Source of the DNA: an uncultured Oscillospiraceae bacterium
Lineage (GTDB): Bacteria; Bacillota; Clostridia; Oscillospirales; Oscillospiraceae
Length of the DNA stretch: 12,967 nt
Reading direction: 5' to 3'
NCBI GenBank assembly: GCA_900754515.1
Contig: CAAEDD010000062.1
Coordinates: 1 to 12,967, forward strand
Shown here: positions 6,592-12,967 of the stretch, in pieces
Numbering within the stretch: position 1 is the first letter of the stretch
Layout: every line of letters begins with the position of its first letter
Position numbers and translations under genes: made by a program
The notes under the pieces: model-generated
Database searches by the model: none
Told to the model about the DNA's origin: nothing
Seen by the model: only the letters and a program-made list of their open reading frames with translations

Positions 6592-7977
6592 TCAGTAGTT
6601 TCCCCGCTTGGCAATGACCTCGTCTATAGTGCCGCACAGCAGGAAAGCCTGCTCCGGCAGATCGTCCACATCGCCGCCCAGAATAGCCTGGAAGCCTTTT
6701 ATCGTCTCTTTCAAAGGCACATACTTGCCCTGCATACCTGTAAAGCTTTCCGCCACATGGAAGGGCTGGGAGAGGAAACGCTGTATACGTCTGGCTCTGT
6801 TCACCGTCAGTTTGTCCTCGTGGCTCAGCTCGTCCATACCAAGCACAGCGATTATGTCCTGAAGCTCCCTGTATTTCTGCAAGACCTCCTGCACGGCCCT
6901 GGCAGTCTGGTAGTGCTCATTGCCCACGATGTCGGCCTCCAGCATGCGTGAGGAGGAAGCCAGCGGATCCACCGCCGGATATATGCCAAGCTCGGATATG
7001 GCGCGGGACAAAACAGTTGTCGCGTCCAGATGAGCGAAGGTGGTGGCGGGAGCCGGGTCGGTCAGGTCATCGGCAGGCACATATACCGCCTGCACGGAGG
7101 TAATTGAGCCCTTGTGGGTTGAAACTATACGCTCTTCCAGTGAGCCCATCTCAGTGGCCAGAGTGGGCTGATAACCCACGGCGGAGGGCATATTGCCCAG
7201 CAGTGCGGACACTTCGGAGCCGGCTTGTATAAAGCGGAATATGTTGTCTATGAACAGCAGCACATCCTGATGCTGCACATCTCTGAAATATTCTGCAATC
7301 GTCAGAGCGGACAGAGGGACTCTCAGTCTTGCACCTGGTGTCTCATTCATCTGACCGTAAACCAGAGCGGTTTTTTCCACCACTCCCGATTCGGTCATCT
7401 CATTCCACAGATCGTTGCCCTCACGGCTGCGTTCGCCCACACCGGCAAACACGGAGTAGCCGCCGTGCTCATAGGCCACATTGCGTATTAGTTCCATGAT
7501 AAGCACGGTCTTACCAACGCCGGCGCCGCCGAAAAGTCCGATCTTGCCGCCTTTGGCATAAGGAGTAAGCAGATCCACCACTTTTATGCCTGTTTCCAGC
7601 ATATTGTCTGCCGGCACAATGTCGGTAAAGCTGGGAGCGTTCTGGTGGATAGGCCTGTACTCTTTGGCCTTAACCGGACCCTTGCCGTCAATGGGCTGAC
7701 CCACAACGTTAAACATACGGCCCAGGGTCTCTTCGCCCACCGGCATTTTGATAGGCCCGCCCGTGGCAGTGACCTTACACCCTCTGGAGAGTCCGTCTGT
7801 GGAGCCCAGAGCAATGCAGCGCACAGTGCTTCCTCCAAGTTCCTGCACTACCTCTGCGGTGACTGAGCCACGTTCACTTTCCAGATATACCGCGTCGTAT
7901 ATGGCCGGCATTTCCCCCTCCGGGAAACGCACGTCCACAACCGGCCCCACAACTTTGCATACAGTTCCTTTTTCCAT
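6592..7977 (-). CDS. atpD: F1F0 ATP synthase beta subunit
   Basis: Catalytic F1 subunit, membrane-peripheral, three per complex. The product has 461 residues from the chosen start. It contains the Walker A motif GGAGVGKT at 150-157, the catalytic glutamate in GERSREGNDLW (E182), the VLLFIDNIFRF Walker B region and the beta signature PAVDPLASSSR. It ends with a normal C-terminal helical domain. I prefer the ATG at 7977, one base after the gamma stop (TAGAATG), because GGAG lies 6 bases before it. An ATG at 7989 would overlap the gamma gene and lacks a good site. Residues are all canonical, so the enzyme should be catalytically competent. Confidence 0.97.
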   Translation of the reverse strand: MEKGTVCKVVGPVVDVRFPEGEMPAIYDAVYLESERGSVTAEVVQELGGSTVRCIALGSTDGLSRGCKVTATGGPIKMPVGEETLGRMFNVVGQPIDGKGPVKAKEYRPIHQNAPSFTDIVPADNMLETGIKVVDLLTPYAKGGKIGLFGGAGVGKTVLIMELIRNVAYEHGGYSVFAGVGERSREGNDLWNEMTESGVVEKTALVYGQMNETPGARLRVPLSALTIAEYFRDVQHQDVLLFIDNIFRFIQAGSEVSALLGNMPSAVGYQPTLATEMGSLEERIVSTHKGSITSVQAVYVPADDLTDPAPATTFAHLDATTVLSRAISELGIYPAVDPLASSSRMLEADIVGNEHYQTARAVQEVLQKYRELQDIIAVLGMDELSHEDKLTVNRARRIQRFLSQPFHVAESFTGMQGKYVPLKETIKGFQAILGGDVDDLPEQAFLLCGTIDEVIAKRGNY

Positions 7978-7978
7978 T

Positions 7979-8830
7979 CTATTCTCCATTCCGCAGAGCG
8001 TTTGCCCCGCCCACCACTTCGGAAATCTCCGTAGTTATTTTTGCCTGGCGGGTTCGGTTCAAAGTCAGGTTCAATTCATGCAGCAGTTCATCGGCGTTGT
8101 CTATGGCGTTTGTCATAGCGGTCATTCTGGCAAAATGCTCACTGACCTTGGCCTCCAGCAGCACTTTTGCAAGGCTGTTGTCCACATACATACGGCTGAG
8201 CGTGTTAACCAAGCTCAGCTTATCCGGCTCGAAGATACAGTCTCCTCCGCTTTCAGCCTCTTCCTTATCCAGCGGCAGTAGCTGGAAGGTCTCCGGTCTC
8301 TGGCCCATGGACTCCCGGCACTGATATACGAGAACGATTTTATCCGCTTTTTCATCCAGATACAGCTGCTGGATATAGCCGGACAACTCCTGAATTCTGG
8401 CTTGGGACGGTACGTCCTCTATATTATCGAAGCAACGAACGACATTGAGGCTCTTATCCTCCCTGTGTTCTCCGCTCCAGCGTCCGCAAATGACGGTAAA
8501 GAACTCATTCTTTTCCTGCTCCAGCAGGGATCGCAGATATCTCAGGACATCCCAGTTGTACGCCCCGCAGAGTCCACGGTTGCCAACGAACAGGACATAG
8601 CAGACTTTTTTGATCTCTCTGGGTTTCAGCAGGGGGCATTCATCCCCCTCTATATCGGAGAGGACCAGACCCAGTGACTGACGGCATTTTTCCGCAAATC
8701 CCTCCAGCCGGGAGAGCTGGAGCTGGGTCTGGTGCAGCTTGGCCGTGGAGACCAGTTTCATGGTCTTCGTGATCTTGCCGGTGCTCTCCACACCTTTGAT
8801 TCTGGCCTTTATGGCATAGATGCTGGCCAT
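7979..8830 (-). CDS. atpG: F1F0 ATP synthase gamma subunit
   Basis: Rotor shaft of F1. The product has 283 residues, within the family range. The N-terminal coiled-coil strand shows IKARIKGVESTGKITKTMKLV, and the C-terminal strand ends NRTRQAKITTEISEVVGGANAL, both typical. The central region keeps CYVLFVGNRGLCGAYN, the family GLCG motif. I chose ATG 8830 because GGGAGG (8839-8844) lies 8 bases upstream. A GTG at 8839 would overlap that site. It lies 34 bases after the fused b-delta-alpha gene and one base before atpD. Confidence 0.96.
   Translation of the reverse strand: MASIYAIKARIKGVESTGKITKTMKLVSTAKLHQTQLQLSRLEGFAEKCRQSLGLVLSDIEGDECPLLKPREIKKVCYVLFVGNRGLCGAYNWDVLRYLRSLLEQEKNEFFTVICGRWSGEHREDKSLNVVRCFDNIEDVPSQARIQELSGYIQQLYLDEKADKIVLVYQCRESMGQRPETFQLLPLDKEEAESGGDCIFEPDKLSLVNTLSRMYVDNSLAKVLLEAKVSEHFARMTAMTNAIDNADELLHELNLTLNRTRQAKITTEISEVVGGANALRNGE
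7984..7987 (-). promoter_or_regulatory. Ribosome binding site deciding the atpD start
   Basis: GGAG stands 6 bases upstream of ATG 7977 and inside the last codons of atpG. It implies translational coupling and excludes ATG 7989 as the main start. Confidence 0.55.
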
Positions 8831-8838
8831 TTGCCGCA

Positions 8839-8844
8839 CCTCCC
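8839..8844 (-). promoter_or_regulatory. Ribosome binding site deciding the atpG start
   Basis: GGGAGG stands 8 bases before ATG 8830. The in-frame GTG at 8839 is part of this site, so the shorter protein is preferred. Confidence 0.6.
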
Positions 8845-8864
8845 TTCAGGCAATTAATGTAAGC

Positions 8865-11108
8865 TCAGGGGCGAAAATCCCCTTTAAAATCTTCAACGAC
8901 CTGACGCAGCTGGGCAATCTGTTCCTTATCCAGCTTCTGGCCGCCGTCTATTGCGCTGCACAGTTCCGGGGCCTTCTCATAGGCATAATCCGTAAGACGC
9001 CGCTCAAATTCCGGCACCTGCTGGGTTTCCAGATCGTCCATAAATCCTTCGTTGGCGGCAAATATAGCCACCACTTCCTGGGCCACGGTGCGTGGGTCAA
9101 AGCGTTTCTGCTTGAGCAGTTCCGTAAGTTTACGGCCGCGGTTCAGTGCGTCCCTGGTAGCCTTGTCCAGATCGGAGCCGAACTGAGAGAAACTCTCAAG
9201 TTCTCTGTGCTGGGCCAGGTCCATCCTCAGTCTTGAAGCAAACTGCTTCATAGCCTTGGGCTGGGCATCGCCGCCCACACGGCTGACGGAAAGTCCGGCA
9301 TTTATTGCCGGGCGCACACCGGAGTTAAAGAGTGACTCCTCCAGGAATATCTGTCCATCAGTGATGGAAATGACGTTTGTGGGGATGTATGCCGAGATAT
9401 CTCCGGCCTGGGTCTCCACTATCGGCAGTGCAGTCATGCTGCCGCCGCCGTTCTCGTCGTTGAGGCAGGCAGCCCTCTCCAGAAGTCTGGAATGGAGATA
9501 GAATACGTCTCCGGGGTAAGCCTCACGCCCTGGCGGACGATGGAGCAGCAGGCTCAGCTCACGGTAAGCTACCGCGTGATGGGACAGGTCGTCATAAACT
9601 ATCAGCACATGACGGCCCTTGTACATAAGGTACTCGCCCATAGCCGCACCGGTATATGGAGCGATATACAGCATAGGTGCAGGGTCGGAGGCTTTGGCGC
9701 TGACTACAATGCTGTAGTCCATGGCTCCAAGCTCCCTCAGTTTTGCAACTATGCCCGCCACGGTAGATTCCTTCTGCCCTATGGCCACATAGATGCAAAT
9801 TACATCCTTGCCCTTCTGGTTAATTATGGTATCCACGGCGATGGAGGTCTTGCCTGTTTTCCTATCGCCGATTATTAGCTCACGCTGTCCCCGGCCTATA
9901 GGCACCAGGGCGTCTATGGCTTTTATACCTGTGTGCAGAGGCACGGATACCGGCTTTCGGGCTATGATGCCGGGAGCCGGGCTCTCCACCGGTCTTGTCT
10001 GGCTGGTCTGCAGAGGTCCTCTTCCGTCCACCGGACGGCCAAGGCCGTCAACCACACGTCCGATAAGTCCCTCGCCCACCGCTACCTCCATGACTTTCCC
10101 GGTACGGCGCACCTGAGCTCCTTCATGGATATTCTCGTAGTTACCCAGCAGCACAGCGCTGACCCGGTTCCGCTCAATGTCCATGACCATGCCCTGCAAT
10201 CCGCCGTCAAAGCTGACCATCTCGCCGGCCATAACGTCGGACAGACCGGATATATGGCATATACCGTCGGCCAGGCTTTCCACAATACCTGTCTGGAAGC
10301 AGCCGGGCTGAGTAGATGCGGACTGGAATTTATCCTGAAAATAAACCGCTATATCCTCTTCGGGACATTCGTCCGCTTCCAGTTCTTCACCTACACGCCG
10401 GAGCATATAGCTAAGGCTTCCGTCATAGACTGTGTCTTCCAACTGGAACCTAACTCCGCCTATAAGTTTGGGGTCAACCTTCACATCAAGGCTGAACTTG
10501 CCTTCCGTCTTGGCATCCACCAGACTTCTAATCTTTTGTACCAGAGCCTCGTCCAACGGCTTGGCAGAGCATAGTTTCCCCTTAAGGCTGTCCCCCCAGC
10601 GGAGTTTCGCGCTGTCGCTGTCCGTCAGCTCAAGCATTTCCTCCAGCTGTTTGACAAAGCGCTCCGGCATAGCGTCGCGCTTTGCAGCATAATCATCACT
10701 TTTAAGCAGCTCGACGGTATCAGCCAGCAGAGTTTCGGTGCTCTCGTTTCTGAGTTCAGTCATGGCCTGCTGCTTTAGACTGAGCACGTCGTGCTCCGCC
10801 TCTTTCATTCTGCTTTCGGCCTGTTCCCGGCTCTCTTCGGCGCTGCGGTCAATGCTGCGTCTGGATCGCTCTTTTGCCTCATCCAGTATCTCCTGGCACT
10901 GGCTCTTGTTCTGAGCGTCCATATCCTCAAGGGTCTCTGTTATATGCTTGGCGTTTTCGCCTGCCGCCTTTGCCTCATCCAGCTCCCGGCTTATTTTCTG
11001 CCGGTTGCCTTCTATCATGTCTACGACAATTTTCTTGCCGAATTTGACAAGGAAGAACACCAGAATAGCAAAGTTGATAAGGGCAAAATAAATGTTCCAT
11101 CCGCCCAT
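8865..11108 (-). CDS. Fused F1F0 ATP synthase subunit: b-type stalk + delta C-terminal domain + complete alpha
   Basis: One uninterrupted 747-residue frame joins three subunits. Residues 4-22 form a membrane helix (YFALINFAILVFFL), and about 25-165 a charged coiled coil like a b stalk. Residues about 178-242 match the delta C-terminal domain, with LCSAKPLDEALVQKI and VDPKLIGGVRFQLEDTVYDG. From about 250 to 747 is a full alpha: GDRKTGKT at 414-421, VLIVYDDLS at 502-510, RRPPGRE-type HRPPGREAYPGD at 523-534, and the arginine finger in SVSRVGG (R610). The six-helix delta N-terminal domain is missing. No separate alpha or delta gene exists in the window. ATG 11108 follows GGAGGG. The bdelta portion resembles mycobacterial AtpFH or the long b of N-type ATPases, placed in front of alpha. 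Alpha length and motifs are intact. Confidence 0.93.
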   Translation of the reverse strand: MGGWNIYFALINFAILVFFLVKFGKKIVVDMIEGNRQKISRELDEAKAAGENAKHITETLEDMDAQNKSQCQEILDEAKERSRRSIDRSAEESREQAESRMKEAEHDVLSLKQQAMTELRNESTETLLADTVELLKSDDYAAKRDAMPERFVKQLEEMLELTDSDSAKLRWGDSLKGKLCSAKPLDEALVQKIRSLVDAKTEGKFSLDVKVDPKLIGGVRFQLEDTVYDGSLSYMLRRVGEELEADECPEEDIAVYFQDKFQSASTQPGCFQTGIVESLADGICHISGLSDVMAGEMVSFDGGLQGMVMDIERNRVSAVLLGNYENIHEGAQVRRTGKVMEVAVGEGLIGRVVDGLGRPVDGRGPLQTSQTRPVESPAPGIIARKPVSVPLHTGIKAIDALVPIGRGQRELIIGDRKTGKTSIAVDTIINQKGKDVICIYVAIGQKESTVAGIVAKLRELGAMDYSIVVSAKASDPAPMLYIAPYTGAAMGEYLMYKGRHVLIVYDDLSHHAVAYRELSLLLHRPPGREAYPGDVFYLHSRLLERAACLNDENGGGSMTALPIVETQAGDISAYIPTNVISITDGQIFLEESLFNSGVRPAINAGLSVSRVGGDAQPKAMKQFASRLRMDLAQHRELESFSQFGSDLDKATRDALNRGRKLTELLKQKRFDPRTVAQEVVAIFAANEGFMDDLETQQVPEFERRLTDYAYEKAPELCSAIDGGQKLDKEQIAQLRQVVEDFKGDFRP
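10404..10406 (-). other. Candidate internal start codon (M235) for a free alpha subunit
   Basis: This in-frame ATG lies at the end of the delta-like domain. Starting here would give a 513-residue product, close to a normal alpha. The upstream GGAAG is 10 bases or more away and weak, so initiation is uncertain. It is the only in-frame ATG near the junction. Confidence 0.2.
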
Positions 11109-11167
11109 ACACAGTCACCCTCCTTCCTGCATATATTCTTTCATAGATTGGATATCGACCCTGAAGG

Positions 11168-11587
11168 TCAATTACAGAGCCGGTCTGCAAGGCTTGCTGC
11201 CAGCTGGCGGCGTTTTTCCTCCAGGACCTTATCTTCGGTCCTGCGGAGTTCTTCAGCCGCTCCGGCTGCCTGCTGGATTTTCTCCTCTGCTTCCGTCTCC
11301 GCCTGCTTTGCTGTTTTGGCAGCCTCTTCCTGAGCCTGAGCGCGTGCAGCGGAGAGAATATTGTCAGCTTCTTTCAGGCTGTTCTCTCTGCGGCATCCCA
11401 GCTCTTTTTCCGTTTCAGCCAGCTTTTCTTTTGCAATACGCTCCTGCTCATAGCAGTCATCCATGCGTTTTTGGCGCTGCTCTCTAAAGCTGATCACCGG
11501 TTTAAAAAGCAATCTGTTGAGCAAAAACATAAGTATGAAGAAGCTCAGGATGGTGAGCAGCAGCTCTGATATGTTGATGGTAAGCAT
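11168..11587 (-). CDS. atpF: F1F0 ATP synthase b subunit (short, separate)
   Basis: Membrane-anchored peripheral-stalk subunit of 139 residues, shorter than the usual 160 or so. One hydrophobic helix spans about 5-27 (ISELLLTILSFFILMFLL), followed by NRLLFKPVISFREQRQKR, the typical b-subunit exit, then an Ala/Glu/Lys-rich coiled coil to the end. With the b-like head of the next gene this operon encodes two different b-type chains, like the b/b' pairs of cyanobacteria and chloroplasts. The ATG follows AGGAGGGG. It lies 59 bases ahead of the fusion gene. Which of the two is b and which b' is not decided. Confidence 0.93.
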   Translation of the reverse strand: MLTINISELLLTILSFFILMFLLNRLLFKPVISFREQRQKRMDDCYEQERIAKEKLAETEKELGCRRENSLKEADNILSAARAQAQEEAAKTAKQAETEAEEKIQQAAGAAEELRRTEDKVLEEKRRQLAASLADRLCN

Positions 11588-11618
11588 GTCCGCTTCCCCT
11601 CCTAGTTAACACTGGTCA

Positions 11619-11846
11619 TCAAATCTTTGCGATAAGCATGAAAGCGATAAGCAGGCCGTAAATGGTCAACGCTTCCATAAGTCCCAGCGAGAGAATCAGG
11701 GTAGAGCGAATCTCTTTGCTGGCTTCAGGCTGGCGGGCTATGGCCTCCATTGCCTTTGAGGCCGCTATGCCCTGGCCGATGCCGGGGCCGAGAGTGCTCA
11801 GAGCGATAGCTATTGCTGTTGCAATTGCAATAAGTCCGGTTTCCAT
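11619..11846 (-). CDS. atpE: F1F0 ATP synthase c subunit (rotor ring)
   Basis: Ion-carrying ring subunit of 75 residues: two membrane helices joined by the polar loop ARQPEA. The ion-binding carboxylate is E58 in LMEALTIYG, and Q25 lies in GPGIGQG on the first helix. The motif EALTIYG with that Gln matches chloroplast and cyanobacterial c subunits, and lacks the Ser/Thr next to Glu seen in Na+-binding c subunits such as Ilyobacter, so proton coupling is more likely. I chose ATG 11846 because GGAGG lies 8 bases upstream. A TTG at 11861 would add five residues and has no spacing to the site. It is followed 31 bases later by atpF. Confidence 0.96.
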   Translation of the reverse strand: METGLIAIATAIAIALSTLGPGIGQGIAASKAMEAIARQPEASKEIRSTLILSLGLMEALTIYGLLIAFMLIAKI

Positions 11847-11854
11847 GTGTGTAT

Positions 11855-11859
11855 CCTCC
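11855..11859 (-). promoter_or_regulatory. Ribosome binding site deciding the atpE start
   Basis: GGAGG stands 8 bases before ATG 11846. It overlaps the alternative TTG-start reading, which is therefore disfavoured. Confidence 0.65.
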
Positions 11860-11903
11860 AATTAGTTTTTTGTTTTTCTTCTAAGCTGTGGGCAAAGCCC
11901 GGC

Positions 11904-12569
11904 TTAATCTTCTCCTGCCGCCTCGGATATATATATGGAAAGCAGCATGGTAAATACCAGAGCCTGGATCATACAGAACAGCAGGCTCAGCACTTGCATA
12001 AGCAGTGGCACTATTATCGGGAAGATGCCGTAGAGCTGTTCCGTGACCATTTCCTCTCCGTAAAGGTTACCGAAGAGTCGCAAGGCCAGGGAAAAAGGTC
12101 TGATAAACATCTCCACCAGTGTAAGGGGCAGCAATATGCTGAGGAAGGACTTTAAATAACCGACAAATCCCTGTTCTTTGAAACCCACAGTATGGATTGT
12201 AAAGAAGCCCACAATGGCCAGCGCCGCCGTAACGGACAGGCTTGCTGTGGGCACGGAGAATCCGGTAAGATGTCCGGCACCGGGCAGAAGTCCTGAATAG
12301 TTGCACACGATTATAAATATAAAGAATGTGCCCATAAGCGGGAAATACTTCTTACCCAGCTTCACGCCCATTACGCCCTCGAAGTACGACTGGAGCTTGC
12401 TGACACTCATTTCTGCCAGATTTTGCAGAAGCCCTGGTACGTCCTTCATATTTCTGGTGGCCAGCCATGACAACAGCGCCAGCAGCGCAATTATCACCCA
12501 CATGGTCACAAGCACCCCTGTTATTTCTACAGGGCCGATGGAAAACAACACATCTGATGAATGTTCCAC
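11904..12569 (-). CDS. atpB: F1F0 ATP synthase a subunit
   Basis: Membrane stator channel that works with the c-ring. The product has 221 residues, within the range of compact Firmicute a subunits, with five or so hydrophobic helices. The essential stator arginine is R164 in SLALRLFGNLYGEE, with N167 and the flanking PF motif. Q202 in the last helix (IQALVFTML) corresponds to the conserved glutamine. The start is GTG 12569, with GGAGG at 12577-12581, 7 bases upstream. It is the first gene of the operon. No atpI gene precedes it. Confidence 0.96.
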   Translation of the reverse strand: MEHSSDVLFSIGPVEITGVLVTMWVIIALLALLSWLATRNMKDVPGLLQNLAEMSVSKLQSYFEGVMGVKLGKKYFPLMGTFFIFIIVCNYSGLLPGAGHLTGFSVPTASLSVTAALAIVGFFTIHTVGFKEQGFVGYLKSFLSILLPLTLVEMFIRPFSLALRLFGNLYGEEMVTEQLYGIFPIIVPLLMQVLSLLFCMIQALVFTMLLSIYISEAAGED

Positions 12570-12634
12570 CGTCTCACCTCCAATGCCAGACCTAGATAGC
12601 TAGATAAAATGATAAATGGTTATACCGTCGTATT

Positions 12635-12663
12635 AATATAGCACTACCGCTGAAAAAAAGAAA
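12635..12663 (-). promoter_or_regulatory. Probable ATP synthase operon promoter
   Basis: An extended -10, TGCTATATT (plus 12635-12643), lies about 65 bases before the atpB start. The -35 region at 17 bases spacing is weak (TTTCTT, 12658-12663). A/T tracts at 12669-12673, 12679-12682 and 12687-12693 are spaced by roughly one turn and could act as an UP element. An alternative -10, TATAAC, lies at 12619-12624. Confidence 0.45.
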
Positions 12664-12780
12664 GCCCCTTTTTGACTGTTTTGAGATTTTTTTGACAATA
12701 TCTTAGCATGCCCAGATTACTTTACCGTTTATTTTTCCTTCACCTCTTTACTATTCCTTGGAAATATGGCCGATGGATTT

Positions 12781-12811
12781 GGATTCTACTATCCGTAGAG
12801 TCGGATTCTAC
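12781..12811. repeat. Direct repeat and near-palindrome, possible operator
   Basis: GGATTCTAC occurs at 12781-12789 and 12803-12811, 22 bases apart start to start, about two helical turns. Between them, GATTCTAC (12782-12789) and GTAGAGTC (12795-12802) form an inverted repeat with one mismatch around TATCC. This arrangement is compatible with a regulator-binding site for the divergent plus-strand gene. Confidence 0.4.
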
Positions 12812-12862
12812 ATCCCACGCTTCACTCTTTGGACTCAATAGAGATACCGGTATTTTAATAGT

Positions 12863-12894
12863 TTGCATTTTTCAGGTTCCTGACTTAGTATAAC
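12863..12894 (+). promoter_or_regulatory. Tentative promoter of the plus-strand gene
   Basis: TATAAC (12889-12894) lies about 50 bases before the start codon. The nearest -35-like box, TTGCAT (12863-12868), is 20 bases away, longer than ideal. Confidence 0.25.
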
Positions 12895-12946
12895 AATGAC
12901 CAGCCGATATGGCCACAGCATATTCCCAGCAAAGGAGAGCATAAGG

Positions 12947-12967
12947 ATGATAAGACTTTTTACAGAC
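12947..12967 (+). CDS. Start of a plus-strand gene, cut by the window edge
   Basis: Seven codons, MIRLFTD, are visible. AAAGGAG at 12931-12937 stands 9 bases before the ATG, an excellent ribosome binding site. The peptide resembles the start of DegV-family fatty-acid-binding proteins (which commonly begin with a short strand and TDS), but seven residues cannot prove it. It is divergent from the ATP synthase operon. Confidence 0.55.

Larger units (their letters stand above)
12570..12946. other. Divergent intergenic region between atpB and the plus-strand gene
   Basis: This 377-base AT-rich stretch holds no convincing gene. I see the atpB ribosome binding site and promoter on the left, A/T tracts in the middle, a repeat pair at 12781-12811 and a possible plus-strand promoter on the right. 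Plus-strand -35-like boxes TTGACT (12672) and TTGACA (12692) also occur, with poor -10 partners. Confidence 0.5.

Noticed and set aside
8865..11108. The b-delta-alpha fusion as a frameshift or lost stop codon
   Set aside because: All three segments share one continuous frame, the linker reads as ordinary charged protein, and no ribosome binding site with a proper start precedes alpha. A single indel would not create this. An error cannot be fully excluded without other genomes.
11619..11846. Na+-binding c subunit
   Set aside because: The Gln is present but the Ser/Thr next to the key Glu is replaced by Ala, and the following position is Leu, as in proton-type rings.
12672..12720. Plus-strand promoters with TTGACT and TTGACA boxes
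   Set aside because: Their -10 partners are poor (GACAAT, GATTAC), and they lie over 220 bases before the only plus-strand gene.

Overview
The window looks like chromosomal DNA from an anaerobic, gut-type Clostridia member. My guess is the Oscillospirales, inferred from protein flavour, moderately high GC and low-GC-type ribosome binding sites; no rRNA or marker gene confirms it. All complete genes lie on the minus strand in four transcription units. Only a seven-codon gene start at the far right is on the plus strand.

Layout, in the direction of minus-strand transcription (right to left). (1) 12.57-6.32 kb: an F-type ATP synthase operon, atpB (a), atpE (c), atpF (b), a single fused gene encoding a b-like stalk, a delta C-terminal domain and a complete alpha subunit, then atpG (gamma), atpD (beta) and a short atpC (epsilon). 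It starts from an extended -10 promoter near 12.64 kb and ends in a GC-rich hairpin directly after atpC. (2) 6.09-5.39 kb: a P-loop ATPase with its own good promoter. (3) 5.30-2.72 kb: a four-subunit 2-oxoacid:ferredoxin oxidoreductase (ferredoxin, VorB-like alpha, TPP-binding beta, gamma), tightly coupled and closed by a strong terminator. (4) 2.58-0.19 kb: feoA-feoB, ferrous iron uptake, closed by a terminator. The first 150 bases hold a run of stem-loops joined by a repeated 14-base linker.

How it works together: the oxidoreductase oxidatively decarboxylates 2-oxoacids to acyl-CoA and reduces ferredoxin, FeoAB brings in the iron such iron-sulfur enzymes need, and the ATP synthase couples the membrane ion gradient to ATP. 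The association is one of anaerobic energy metabolism rather than one pathway.

The standout is the ATP synthase. Its alpha subunit is the C-terminal part of a 747-residue polypeptide that begins with a membrane-anchored b-type stalk and a delta C-terminal domain. No separate atpH or atpA is present, the delta N-terminal domain is missing, and epsilon lacks its C-terminal helices. Because F1 carries three alphas but normally one delta and two b-type chains, the fusion raises a real stoichiometry problem.
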